From Ferrovum myxofaciens (GTDB lineage Bacteria; Pseudomonadota; Gammaproteobacteria; Burkholderiales; Ferrovaceae): a stretch of DNA of 64,000 bases. How positions within the stretch are numbered: the first letter of the stretch is position 1; the number at the start of each line of letters is the position of its first letter. Shown in pieces: positions 1-7,686 of the stretch. The notes beneath the pieces were generated by a model. That model did no database searches. It worked only from the letters and a program-made list of their open reading frames with translations, and was not told where the DNA came from. The position numbers and the translations under genes are program-made. The DNA is taken from NCBI RefSeq assembly GCF_000735045.1, contig NZ_JPOQ01000026.1:1-64000 (forward strand), written 5' to 3'.

Positions 1-191
1 TCCCAGAATTTTGCCCGAATCGGGACCGGTCCAAATTCAAATCGACACCACCCATTATCGCTCGCAATCCCGCGTCAATCGTGGCTTGCAGCGTTTCGGG
101 TCGTCAATTAACCGGACACTAGTGATATTTTATAGTGTAATCGTTCATGCAAAGCATTATATAGATGCTATTTGTATAATTCAAGCGAAAT

Positions 192-872
192 CTAAGTCAA
201 AATCAAATTCCCGCTTTCCTCCCCATGGCTAAAGCGAGGGGATTCTCGCGGTGTGGGGTTGAATAAATCTTGTCTTTGTTGGTTCTGTTTGGCCTGTCCA
301 GCCAGCGCTTCTGGCTGACAAATATCTTTCAACGAGCATTCGTTACAGCGTGCATCGTTCACCGGTGGTGGTAGTTTTCCTGAAGCCAGCATGGCGCGAA
401 TGGCGTCAGCAGTTTCTTCCACCAGTTGCCTGAGTTCCGGTGTAATGTTCACTTCTCGCCGCCTATGGCTGGTGGCATGAAAAATCGCGCCTTTTGGCAC
501 AGAATGATTCAATATTTCTTCCAGGCAAATCGCTTGCGCGGCGAGTTGGATATCGTCATGCAACTTTTATCGCTTGGCACCGTGTTTGAACTCAACGGGG
601 TACACACTGCCATCCGGATGGAATTCAACCAGATCGGCCTTGCCATTCAGATTGAGCCGGTCGCACCATACAGGTAAAGCACGCTCCACTCGCACACCCG
701 ACTTGATTTCATACCCCGGCGTATCAACAAGATGATGCACAACCTGCCCACGCGCTGTGTGTATGTTATCCTCAAACACCTGCTCCAAATGAATCAACCC
801 GCACTGGCGCGGACAATAAATCCAATGTTGCAGTGCAGAAAGCGCAACGATTTCATCTGATGGATTTGCCAT
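192..872 (-). pseudogene. cas4: cas4, interrupted by an in-frame stop
   Basis: CRISPR-associated exonuclease Cas4, which works with Cas1-Cas2 in spacer acquisition. The first 101 residues carry the N-terminal Fe-S cysteines (YCPRQCG), the nuclease acidic residue (KADLVEF) and the E-x-K of motif III (PVEFKHG). An in-frame TAA at 567-569 then ends the frame, and the same frame continues with LHDDIQLAAQAICLEE and the C-terminal cluster (CNECSLKDICQP). No shift is needed, so this is a simple nonsense mutation. Read through, it would be about 226 aa, slightly long because the original stop also seems lost. ATG at 872 directly abuts the hicA stop. Cas1 and Cas2, usual neighbours, are not in the window. 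Confidence 0.85.
212..243 (-). repeat. hairpin resembling an IS200/IS605-type right end
   Basis: TCCCC (220-224) pairs with GGGGA (238-242), with an inner GCT/AGC stem, next to the degraded 3' end of cas4. Imperfect hairpins of this look (CCCCTCGCTTTAGC on the minus strand) occur at the right ends of tnpB-carrying IS200/IS605 elements. No tnpA or tnpB is present, so at most it is a remnant. It also lies inside the readthrough frame of the broken cas4 and may have replaced the original stop. Recognition is from memory of such ends, hence low confidence. Confidence 0.35.
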
Positions 873-1132
873 TTAATCAAATAATTGCTGGATGAGTTCG
901 TCGCGCGTGAGTCCATAATGCGCGCCCACACTGGCGAGAATAGCGGCGAGCGTACCCAGTCTTAACGGATCATGATTAGGGATTGTGATGTGATGCTCGC
1001 CACGGATCGTGCTTGTCAACGAATCGTGCTTGTCAGTCGCATGTGACTGCCTGTCTGGCGTGTGACACTGTATCCGTATCGTCCGAGACGTTTGACCAAA
1101 TCCGCTCCGGAAAGATCGCGCGGCAATCTCAT
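873..1132 (-). pseudogene. hicA: hicA toxin, frameshifted by a 17-bp tandem duplication
   Basis: HicA-family mRNA interferase, a small double-stranded-RNA-binding-fold toxin. From ATG 1132 the frame reads MRLPRDLSGADLVKRLGRYG then YSVTRQTGSHMRLTSTIR and stops. The family continuation GEHHITIPNHDPLRLGTL and the C-terminal helix are in another frame. The break is a tandem duplication of 17 bases (1002-1018 and 1019-1035, one mismatch); removing one copy restores an ordinary HicA of about 80 aa with the catalytic GSH. Its ATG overlaps the hicB stop as ATGA and its TAA abuts the cas4 ATG. Confidence 0.8.
1002..1035. repeat. 17-bp tandem duplication inside hicA
   Basis: Two adjacent copies, ACGGATCGTGCTTGTCA (1002-1018) and ACGAATCGTGCTTGTCA (1019-1035), differ at one base. 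Seventeen is not a multiple of three, so the second copy throws the toxin out of frame. The single mismatch suggests the duplication is not brand new. Confidence 0.9.
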
Positions 1133-1335
1133 GCTGCCAATACTTCTTCACGGGTGATATGCAAGCGTATTAGGCTAGGCGACTGTCCATCGTCAAAATG
1201 ACAATGCACTGCATCACGGACTTGGGCGTGCAGGCTATGCAGATCGTCCGCCTCGGTCACAATATCCACGCCAACAGCACGCGCGACATAGCCGCCTTCC
1301 AGCGCTTCTTCGACAATGAAATGAATTTCACTCAT
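1129..1335 (-). CDS. hicB: HicB-family antitoxin (short form)
   Basis: Predicted antitoxin of the adjacent HicA toxin: the partial RNase-H-like HicB fold, MSEIHFIVEEALEGGYVARA through SLIRLHITREEVLAA, 68 aa, with no C-terminal DNA-binding extension visible. The ATG at 1335 is preceded by a GGAGGG ribosome site about 6 bases upstream, which decides against longer upstream frames. Its TGA overlaps the hicA ATG, the usual coupled arrangement. The antitoxin is intact while the toxin is broken, the state expected when a module is decaying without killing its host. Confidence 0.75.
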   Translation of the reverse strand: MSEIHFIVEEALEGGYVARAVGVDIVTEADDLHSLHAQVRDAVHCHFDDGQSPSLIRLHITREEVLAA

Positions 1336-1528
1336 GAATACAGCCCTCCAATAACAAAGATAATCGTTGGAATAGGCTGGCGTTATTGCCATTCCAGTCC
1401 GGTAGACCGGCGTGGTGGCCTGCAATGAGATAGACCAGCAAACCGGCCCGCACCCTCTGGCGAGCATAAAACGCGGATTTGTACGCCAATAAAGTTTGAT
1501 TATCAAATTGCCGGATACCCGCCTGTGG
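1328..1528 (-). pseudogene. cas3: cas3 HD-domain fragment
   Basis: A 66-codon open stretch between two stops reads ...RVRAGLLVYLIAGHHAGLPDW then NGNNASLFQRLSLLLEG. The segment YLIAGHHAGLPDW is characteristic of the HD nuclease domain of Cas3, where the paired His are metal ligands. No helicase domain or N-terminal start is present, so it is a relic. It lies on the same strand upstream of hicBA and cas4. In type I-C loci cas5, cas8c and cas7 sit between cas3 and cas4; here they are absent and hicBA occupies the gap. Confidence 0.7.
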
Positions 1529-1591
1529 TCATTCGAGTCAATCGCGTGGTATTTCACCTTCTTTTTCTGAGTACCCCACCAATGCCCTGCA

Positions 1592-1624
1592 AATAAAAAC
1601 AGCCTGGAGTTTTTATCTCCAAGC
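1592..1624 (-). terminator. intrinsic terminator after tRNA-Thr
   Basis: On the minus strand GCTTGGAG (1624-1617) pairs with CTCCAGGC (1609-1602), one G-U pair, 7-nt loop, followed by a T-rich tail (1599-1591). It lies 13 bases past the CCA end of tRNA-Thr and probably ends the sspA-sspB-tRNA transcript. Confidence 0.65.
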
Positions 1625-1636
1625 CGTTATTTTCAC

Positions 1637-1712
1637 TGGTGCCGGCACTAGGAATCGAACCCAGGACCTTCTGATTACAAATCAACTGCTCTACCAACTG
1701 AGCTATGCCGGC
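1637..1712 (-). tRNA. tRNA-Thr (anticodon TGT)
   Basis: A 76-nt cloverleaf: acceptor GCCGGCA pairs with the 3' TGCCGGC, the T arm has GGTTCGATTCC, and the anticodon stem CTGAT/ATCAG holds the loop TTTGTAA, giving anticodon TGT. The 3' CCA is encoded. It begins 21 bases after the sspB stop on the same strand. Confidence 0.95.
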
Positions 1713-1733
1713 ACGGCGATGGCGAACATTATC

Positions 1734-2273
1734 TCATTTAACCAGCGTAAGTGTGGGTTTTTTTGTTGACGAAGTTTCTTTTTTCGATTCAATTGCAGAA
1801 ACCGATCCCTCTCCGGTAGTTTTCTTGGCTTCCCGGATAGAGGAGGAATCCTGTAAGGGATTTTCTTCTGTCTCTTCAGAGGACAGACGGGAAATCGCCA
1901 AACTCAAGGCAGGCCCCTCGGTAACCGAAGAAACGGTGGAAGATGCTTCATCCCATTCATGCTCATCCGGGGGAAAAGCCATACCTTCCCCTGTCTCCCG
2001 TGAAAAAAGTCCCAACACGGCCTTCCAGGGTACCCACACTTGCTCCGACTTTCCGTTGAAACGGGCATTGAACTCGATGCCTCCATTGTTCATGGAAAGT
2101 TGGCGCGTAGCGGAGTTGCTGATATTGAGAATGATCTGACCTTCCTTGACGAAAGCCAGGGGAACCCGTGCTCCTGTCCCCTCCACCAGAACATGCAGCA
2201 GGGGAGTCATGGTATTGTCCTCGCACCACTCCCAAAGTGCACGGGCCAGATAGGGTTTGGTTGAACGGGACAC
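1734..2273 (-). CDS. sspB: ClpXP protease specificity-enhancing factor SspB
   Basis: Adaptor that delivers ssrA-tagged and other substrates to ClpXP. The 179 aa start with the family pattern KPYLARALWEWCEDNTMTPL, followed by the small beta-barrel (VPLAFVKEGQIILNISNSAT, ...WVPWKAVLGLFSRE), then a low-complexity acidic/Ser-rich tail. The end KKPTLTLVK resembles the C-terminal peptide that docks on the ClpX zinc-binding domain. Start is GTG, 4 bases after the sspA stop, so the two are co-transcribed. Confidence 0.93.
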   Translation of the reverse strand: MSRSTKPYLARALWEWCEDNTMTPLLHVLVEGTGARVPLAFVKEGQIILNISNSATRQLSMNNGGIEFNARFNGKSEQVWVPWKAVLGLFSRETGEGMAFPPDEHEWDEASSTVSSVTEGPALSLAISRLSSEETEENPLQDSSSIREAKKTTGEGSVSAIESKKETSSTKKPTLTLVK

Positions 2274-2277
2274 GATC

Positions 2278-2883
2278 TTACTTCCGCATGGCCTTTTCAG
2301 CCGGCGTCATGGAATCGATGAAAGCAGGGCGGGAAAAAATCCGCTCAGCATACTTGAGAAGGGGAGCCGCTTGCTTGGGCAACTGAATCTGATAGTGATC
2401 CAGACGCCACAAAAGGGGCGCAATGGCCACATCCAGCATAGTGAAATCTTCACCCAGCATAAACTTCTGCTTAACGAAGATAGGCACGATTTGCGCCAGA
2501 TTATCGCGCAGGGCTGCCCGGGCTTTATCTGCCAGACCTTTGGCCGCAGCCCCGGATTCCAGGGTGACGACATGGCTGAACAGTTCCACTTCAAAGCGAT
2601 GAAGAAACAGTCGTGCCCGGGACCGCATGACGGGTTCCGGGGGCATCAACTGCGGATGGGGAAAACGCTCATCGATATACTCATTGATAATGTTTGATTC
2701 GTGCAACGTGAGATCGCGCTCCACCAATACAGGCAATCGGTTATAGGGATTCATCACCGCAATCTCTTCCGGCAGATTGAATACGTCCACATCCACGATC
2801 TGAAAATCCATACCTTTCTCATACAGCACGATACGACTGCGTTGGCTGAAGGGACAGGTGGTCCCAGAATATAGGGTCATCAT
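2278..2883 (-). CDS. sspA: stringent starvation protein A (GST-fold)
   Basis: RNA-polymerase-associated protein of the glutathione-S-transferase fold, a starvation and acid-stress regulator in E. coli. It has a thioredoxin-like half (MMTLYSGTTCPFSQRSRIVL, NRLPVLVERDLTLHESNII) and an all-helical half; 201 aa, the usual size. The frame stays open to 3213, but that extension overlaps petC, so ATG 2883 (or the next codon) is chosen. It follows petABC, the betaproteobacterial pet-ssp order. Confidence 0.93.
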   Translation of the reverse strand: MMTLYSGTTCPFSQRSRIVLYEKGMDFQIVDVDVFNLPEEIAVMNPYNRLPVLVERDLTLHESNIINEYIDERFPHPQLMPPEPVMRSRARLFLHRFEVELFSHVVTLESGAAAKGLADKARAALRDNLAQIVPIFVKQKFMLGEDFTMLDVAIAPLLWRLDHYQIQLPKQAAPLLKYAERIFSRPAFIDSMTPAEKAMRK

Positions 2884-2915
2884 AGGATATGTCTCAACTT
2901 GGGCAATCTCCCATT

Positions 2916-3650
2916 CTAATGGATATCTTTCCAGAATTCTCGTTTTAAGGCACGCGCAACCAAAAATAGTATCAGCAGAAACCCCATGACCCACAATCCC
3001 AGATGAAGACGGGCTGAACGGGTTGGTTCTGACATGAATACCAGAAAATTGACCAGATCCCCCGCAAACTGATCGTACTCCTGGGGACTCAGACTGCCTT
3101 TTTGAATCAGTACCAGCGTGTCTTTCCCTCCCTGCTTCTGAAGCGCCTGCTGCCCCTGCAGTGCCCACAGGACATGGGGCATGGCTACATTGGGAAAGAC
3201 ACGATTGTTCCAACCGCTGGGGCGCTGGTCATCGCGATAAAAAGAACGCAAATAGGTATAAATCCAATCTGCCCCATGCACCCGTGCTTCCACGGTCAGA
3301 TCGGGGGGCGGAACCCCAAACCAGTTTTGGGCATCCTTGGCTTTGAGTACCACGGTCATGTAGTCCGCCACCTTGGCATCGGTCAGAATCAGGTTCTGTT
3401 TGACCTGTTTTTCTGACAACCCCAACTGTTCGAGCAAGTCGAAACGGGCCAGATGGGCACTGTGGCAGTTCATGCAGTAATTCATGAAATGCTGGGCGCC
3501 ACGCTGCAATGAAGGCAGATTGGAACTATCCACTGGAGCCTTGTCCAGTTTCATTTCCTCATCGGCCTGCACACTGGCGCAGGACAGGCCCAGAAACAGG
3601 ATCAAAAACCCTTGAATCAAGGCGTGATTCCATGCTTTGAAATAGTTCAT
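2916..3650 (-). CDS. petC: cytochrome c1 of the bc1 complex
   Basis: Haem c subunit passing electrons from the Rieske centre to soluble cytochromes. A signal peptide (about residues 1-29) leads to the haem motif CMNCH, the axial Met lies in NVAMPHVL, and a C-terminal membrane helix (LGLWVMGFLLILFLVARAL) anchors the protein in the inner membrane facing the periplasm. At 244 aa it is of normal length. Its ATG overlaps the petB stop. Confidence 0.95.
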   Translation of the reverse strand: MNYFKAWNHALIQGFLILFLGLSCASVQADEEMKLDKAPVDSSNLPSLQRGAQHFMNYCMNCHSAHLARFDLLEQLGLSEKQVKQNLILTDAKVADYMTVVLKAKDAQNWFGVPPPDLTVEARVHGADWIYTYLRSFYRDDQRPSGWNNRVFPNVAMPHVLWALQGQQALQKQGGKDTLVLIQKGSLSPQEYDQFAGDLVNFLVFMSEPTRSARLHLGLWVMGFLLILFLVARALKREFWKDIH

Positions 3651-4864
3651 GAGGTCACCCGTTCAGGCACTGGTTTGGTTTTGTCGAGCCGGGAATAAAT
3701 GGGCATCAGCAGAAAGAAACCAAAATAAATCCCGGCACAGACACGGGCAATGGGGTTCACGTACCAGATCGTGGGTTCCTGAGTCCCCAGATAGCCTAAA
3801 ACGAGAAAGGACAGTACAAAGGCAGTCAATGCCGACTTATACAAGGTTCCCCGGTAGCGCACCGATTTCACCACCCCACGATCCAGCCAGGGAAGCAGGA
3901 AAAAAATGAGGACAGCCAAGCCCATGGCCGCAATCCCCAACTGTTTCTGGGGAATGGCTCGTAAAATTGCGTAGAACGGGGTGAAATACCAAAGCGGAGC
4001 AATATGGGGAGGCGTCTTGAGAGGGTCGGCGGGGATGAAGTTGTTTTCCTCCAGAAAATAGCCGCCCATTTCCGGCAAAAAGAAAATGATGCCGAAATAA
4101 GCGATGAAGTATCCCGAAACCCCTACGATGTCCTTGACCGTGTAGTAGGGATGGAAAGGAATGCCATCCAGAGGAATATGGCTCACGGGGTCCTTGTGAT
4201 CCTTGATTTCAATGCCATCAGGGTTGTTGGATCCCACCTGATGCAGCGCAACGATGTGCAGAAAAACCAGAACCAGCAGTACCAGTGGCAGGGCGATGAC
4301 GTGAAAAGCAAAAAATCGGTTCAAGGTGGCATCCGAAATCACATAGTCGCCCCGAATCCACAAGGCTACTTCCGGACTGATGGCATCCACCAGGGAAACG
4401 ATCACCTGAGCCCCCCAGTAGGACATCTGTCCCCAGGGCAGAAGATAGCCAAAAAAGGCTTCTCCCATCAGACACAGATAAATTGCCATCCCGATGATCC
4501 AGAGAAGTTCCCGCGGCTTACGGTAAGAGCCATAGAGAATTCCGCGCATCATGTGCAGGTAGACCACCACAAAAAACATGGAGGCCCCGGTGGAATGCAT
4601 GTAACGGATCAGCCACCCAAAGTTCACGTCACGCATGATGTATTCCACCGAGGCGAAGGCGAAGCGCGCGTCCGGCTTGTAATTCATGGTCAGAAAAATG
4701 CCGGTAACGATCTGCATGACCAGCACGAGAAGGGCCAGGGAACCGAAGTAGTACCAGAAATTAAAGTTCTTCGGGGCGTAGTATTCTGCCAGATGTTCTC
4801 GCCAGACTTTTGTCAGAGGAAAACGTTCATCTATCCAGCCCATCACTTGGGAAACCATGATCAA
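3647..4864 (-). CDS. petB: cytochrome b of the bc1 complex
   Basis: Membrane quinol-oxidising subunit, 405 aa, a full-length single-polypeptide cytochrome b with eight expected helices. The haem-ligand His pairs are in YMHSTGASMFFVVVYLHMM and FAFHVIALPLVLLVLVFLH. At the quinol site the classical PEWY is replaced by PLWY (HIAPLWYFTPFYAIL); related PVWY-type changes are known in beta- and gammaproteobacteria, so the complex is still presumed active. Overlaps petC and petA by four bases on each side. Confidence 0.96.
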   Translation of the reverse strand: MIMVSQVMGWIDERFPLTKVWREHLAEYYAPKNFNFWYYFGSLALLVLVMQIVTGIFLTMNYKPDARFAFASVEYIMRDVNFGWLIRYMHSTGASMFFVVVYLHMMRGILYGSYRKPRELLWIIGMAIYLCLMGEAFFGYLLPWGQMSYWGAQVIVSLVDAISPEVALWIRGDYVISDATLNRFFAFHVIALPLVLLVLVFLHIVALHQVGSNNPDGIEIKDHKDPVSHIPLDGIPFHPYYTVKDIVGVSGYFIAYFGIIFFLPEMGGYFLEENNFIPADPLKTPPHIAPLWYFTPFYAILRAIPQKQLGIAAMGLAVLIFFLLPWLDRGVVKSVRYRGTLYKSALTAFVLSFLVLGYLGTQEPTIWYVNPIARVCAGIYFGFFLLMPIYSRLDKTKPVPERVTS

Positions 4865-5463
4865 CCTCCCTTCTTGTTGGCACCGATCAGGAGACGTTGG
4901 TCGTCAAGATAGGTATAAGGCGGGATGCGCATATTGAGCGGTGCTGGCATGTTTTTAAAAACACGCGCCGATAGATCATATTTGGAGCCATGACAGGGGC
5001 AGAGAAACCCTCCCGGCCAATCAGATCCCATTCCTCCTTCATTGCCCGCTTTCAGTTTTTCCGTGGGAGAACACCCCAGATGGGTACAAATTCCCACCAC
5101 CACCAGCATATTGTCATGCCCCGGCATGGCCCGAGCCACATTTTTGCACGGCTCCGGCTGCTCGGACTTGTCGGAGTTCGGGTCACTCAACAAATGCGCA
5201 TTTTTTTCCAATTGCGCCATCATGGCAGGCGTCCGGTTGATAATCCAGACCGGTTGACCGCGCCACTCCTGAGTCACCATCATACCCGGTTCCACCTTGG
5301 AGATATCTGCTTCCACCGGGGCCCCTGCTGCTTTGGCCCGCGCACTGGGAAGCATGCTCAGAACGAAGGGGGTCGCAAGAGCCCCTACGCCCACCCCACC
5401 AATGGCTGAAGTTACCCCGATCAGAAGACGCCGACGCCCCCGATCTGCCTGAATTTTGTCCAT
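4861..5463 (-). CDS. petA: Rieske iron-sulfur protein of the bc1 complex
   Basis: Carries the 2Fe-2S centre that accepts the first electron from quinol. Both cluster boxes are intact: CTHLGC and CPCHGS. The N-terminus has twin arginines (GRRRLLIG) ahead of a hydrophobic helix, the Tat-dependent uncleaved anchor typical of Rieske proteins, and tatABC lies nearby. ATG 5463, with AAGGTG upstream, gives 200 aa; an upstream in-frame ATG at 5517 would only add an unusual basic leader. First gene of petABC-sspAB. Confidence 0.95.
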   Translation of the reverse strand: MDKIQADRGRRRLLIGVTSAIGGVGVGALATPFVLSMLPSARAKAAGAPVEADISKVEPGMMVTQEWRGQPVWIINRTPAMMAQLEKNAHLLSDPNSDKSEQPEPCKNVARAMPGHDNMLVVVGICTHLGCSPTEKLKAGNEGGMGSDWPGGFLCPCHGSKYDLSARVFKNMPAPLNMRIPPYTYLDDQRLLIGANKKGG

Positions 5464-5577
5464 GTCATTCACCTTCTTTTCAGCTATAGTTCGTATGGTT
5501 CGACAGGATCTGCACACACCACCGCTCGCCTGTCATTCTATCAAATTGAGGCGCCTAACTCCTGGTTTCCCATGATC

Positions 5578-5606
5578 TTGACAACTCGCCCACAGACATC
5601 TATAAC
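5578..5606 (+). promoter_or_regulatory. sigma-70-type promoter for the DegS-like protease
   Basis: TTGACA (5578-5583), a 17-base spacer and TATAAC (5601-5606), pointing at the protease gene 80 bases downstream. It lies in the 223-base divergent region shared with petA; no equally good promoter was found on the petA side. Confidence 0.6.
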
Positions 5607-5686
5607 AATATATTTATTAAGGGATTTTTATTTTCCCGATCCAGCGAAAAATAATATCCTGTCACAACTTGCCGAATATTGATCCA

Positions 5687-6877
5687 ATGAAAAAACTTTG
5701 GTTACTTTTTACCCAGGCCGTCACCCTTTGTGCAGGGGGGCTTTTTGCCTTGAGTTTTTTTCGTCATATCTCTCCGGATGAACTCCCCCCTCCCTGGCCA
5801 ACTGCTGCGCGCCCATTCAGTTCTGCATCCTCCTCCAGTGCCCCCGTGGGGACCCCCGCAGGAGAACCGCTGGGGTCTTACCGCGATGCTGCCCACCGCG
5901 CCATGCCCACCGTCGTCAACATATTTACACGCAAAACCCCGCCGCACCGCGCCGATCTCCCTCCCGGCGATCCCCGTCAATTTTTTGGTGATAACGACCC
6001 CCAGGATAATTCCGCAGCCCAAATGAGCCTAGGTTCGGGAGTCATTGTACGCCCCAATGGTTACATTCTAACGAATGACCATGTCATCGACGGTGCCCAG
6101 GAAATTCAAGTCGCCCTGTCTGACGGGCGTACCATCAAAGCCACTGTAACAGGCACGGATCCGGAAACCGATCTGGCTGTACTCAAGGTCGATCTTGATC
6201 ATCTTCCGGCCATCAGTTTTGGATCCTCAGACCAGGTGCAAGTAGGGGATGTGGTCCTGGCCATCGGAAATCCCTTTGGCGTGGGTGAAACCGTTACCTC
6301 TGGCATCGTCAGCGCTTTGGGGCGTAGCCGTCTGGGGATCAATACATTCGAAAATTTTATCCAGACCGATGCGGCCATCAATCCCGGCAACTCGGGGGGT
6401 GCCCTGGTGGACAGTACGGGCAATCTGGTGGGAATCAACAGTGCCATTTATTCCAAGTCGGGAGGTTCACAGGGCATCGGATTCAGCATTCCCGTCAGCC
6501 TCGCTCATCAGGTCATGGAGGAAATCATCCGGAATGGTGGCGTAACCCGCGGTTGGATTGGGGTGGAAGTCCAGGACGTCACCCCGGAACTGGCAACCTC
6601 CTTTCAGTTGGAGAATGCCAGCGGAGCACTGATTTCAGCGCTCCTGAGGGGAGGACCGGCGCAGCAGGCAGGCGTTCATGCAGGAGACATTCTGGTGGGC
6701 GTCGAAGGCCATCCGATAGGGGATTCTCGTGACATGCTCAATCAAGTGGCGGCACTCAAACCCGGGCAGACCGCTCAACTCGAAGTTATTCGAAATCACC
6801 AGTCGCTCAAGTTTTCCGTTCATATTGGACGGCGGCCCAAGGGAACCATCCGAAATCTTGACGAACCCGGACAGTAA
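5687..6877 (+). CDS. degS: membrane-anchored trypsin-like serine protease, single PDZ (DegS type)
   Basis: Periplasmic quality-control/stress-sensing protease. It has an N-terminal hydrophobic anchor (about residues 2-24), then the HtrA catalytic triad: His in TNDHVIDG, Asp in ETDLAVLKV, Ser in GNSGGALVD. One PDZ domain follows (RGWIGVEVQDV ... GDILVGVEG). A single PDZ and an uncleaved anchor fit DegS/AlgW-like proteases better than two-PDZ DegP/DegQ, though I see no rseA/rpoE here. ATG 5687 gives 396 aa; an upstream TTG at 5669 would add six residues. Confidence 0.88.
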   Translation: MKKLWLLFTQAVTLCAGGLFALSFFRHISPDELPPPWPTAARPFSSASSSSAPVGTPAGEPLGSYRDAAHRAMPTVVNIFTRKTPPHRADLPPGDPRQFFGDNDPQDNSAAQMSLGSGVIVRPNGYILTNDHVIDGAQEIQVALSDGRTIKATVTGTDPETDLAVLKVDLDHLPAISFGSSDQVQVGDVVLAIGNPFGVGETVTSGIVSALGRSRLGINTFENFIQTDAAINPGNSGGALVDSTGNLVGINSAIYSKSGGSQGIGFSIPVSLAHQVMEEIIRNGGVTRGWIGVEVQDVTPELATSFQLENASGALISALLRGGPAQQAGVHAGDILVGVEGHPIGDSRDMLNQVAALKPGQTAQLEVIRNHQSLKFSVHIGRRPKGTIRNLDEPGQ

Positions 6878-6894
6878 ACCGGAAAGCGCCGGTT
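6877..6894. terminator. hairpin between convergent protease and tatC genes
   Basis: Perfect inverted repeat AACCGG-AAAGCG-CCGGTT directly at the end of the protease gene and 25 bases from the tatC stop. T runs on both sides are short, so it may be a weak bidirectional terminator. Confidence 0.35.
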
Positions 6895-6918
6895 GATCTT
6901 TGTCCGCGTCGAACTTCT

Positions 6919-7686
6919 TCAGGATTCCGGGTTCGGCAATTTCAACGGTTCGGCTTCCTCCTCCTTGGGGGCAACCCGACTGGCCACCAGGATCCCCAAT
7001 TCATACAGCAACCAAAGAGGAATGGCCAGCAAGGTTTGTGAGACTGCGTCGGGAGGGGTGAAGATGGCGCCCACCACAAAAGCAGATACCACCACATAGC
7101 GTCGGGCGGCACGCAGTTGCGGTACATTCAGGATCCCCAGTTTGACCAGGAGAACCACCGCCACAGGAGTTTCAAAAGCCAAACCAAAGGCCAGGAACAT
7201 ACTGATGACAAAACTCAGATACTTGTCGATATCCGTCATCATTTCCACTCCTTGGGGTGCCGTATTGGCAAAGAAACCAAAAGCGAAAGGAAAAACCGCA
7301 AAATAGGCAAAAGCCATTCCGACATAAAACAGCAGCGTACTGGAAATGATCAGGGGCAAGGCCATGCGTTTTTCATGGTCATAGAGCCCCGGCGCTACAA
7401 AGCCCCAGATTTGTGCCAGCACGTAGGGGAGAGCAAGCAGAAAAGCCACCAACCCGGCCACTTTCATGGGAACGAAAAAGGGCGTGGTGACTTCCGTGGC
7501 AATCATATGCCCGCCGATGGGCATTTTACTCAACAGGGGATAAGCCAGCCAGGTATACAGTTTGTTAGCAAAGGGCAAAAGGGCCACAAACACCACAAAT
7601 ACAGCCGCCACGGCCCGAATCACGCGGGTACGCAATTCGATGAGATGAACGATAAATTCCTGAATGGTCGTGGATTCTTCGTTCAC
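6919..7686 (-). CDS. tatC: Sec-independent protein translocase TatC
   Basis: Core receptor of the twin-arginine translocase that exports folded, cofactor-containing proteins such as the Rieske protein. 255 aa, six predicted membrane helices, with the conserved amphipathic opening (FIVHLIELRTRVIRA) and the motif FGLAFETPV. Start is GTG 7686, overlapping the tatB TGA, so tatABC are translationally coupled. Confidence 0.95.
   Translation of the reverse strand: MNEESTTIQEFIVHLIELRTRVIRAVAAVFVVFVALLPFANKLYTWLAYPLLSKMPIGGHMIATEVTTPFFVPMKVAGLVAFLLALPYVLAQIWGFVAPGLYDHEKRMALPLIISSTLLFYVGMAFAYFAVFPFAFGFFANTAPQGVEMMTDIDKYLSFVISMFLAFGLAFETPVAVVLLVKLGILNVPQLRAARRYVVVSAFVVGAIFTPPDAVSQTLLAIPLWLLYELGILVASRVAPKEEEAEPLKLPNPES

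Noticed and set aside
1-103. Minus-strand open stretch running off the left edge (begins RPETLQATIDAGLRAIMGG)
   Set aside because: Only 34 codons, no start codon visible and no family recognised. It could be an IS end, but I cannot support a gene call.
1-1600. CRISPR array near the cas remnants
   Set aside because: No spaced direct repeats were found. The only repeat is the 17-bp tandem duplication inside hicA.
2884-3213. N-terminal extension of sspA
   Set aside because: The frame stays open but overlaps petC, whose haem and anchor motifs are clear. The SspA family starts at the chosen ATG.
4004-4912. Antisense open frame (302 codons) over petB
   Set aside because: Shadow of the cytochrome b gene; no plausible start site or fold.
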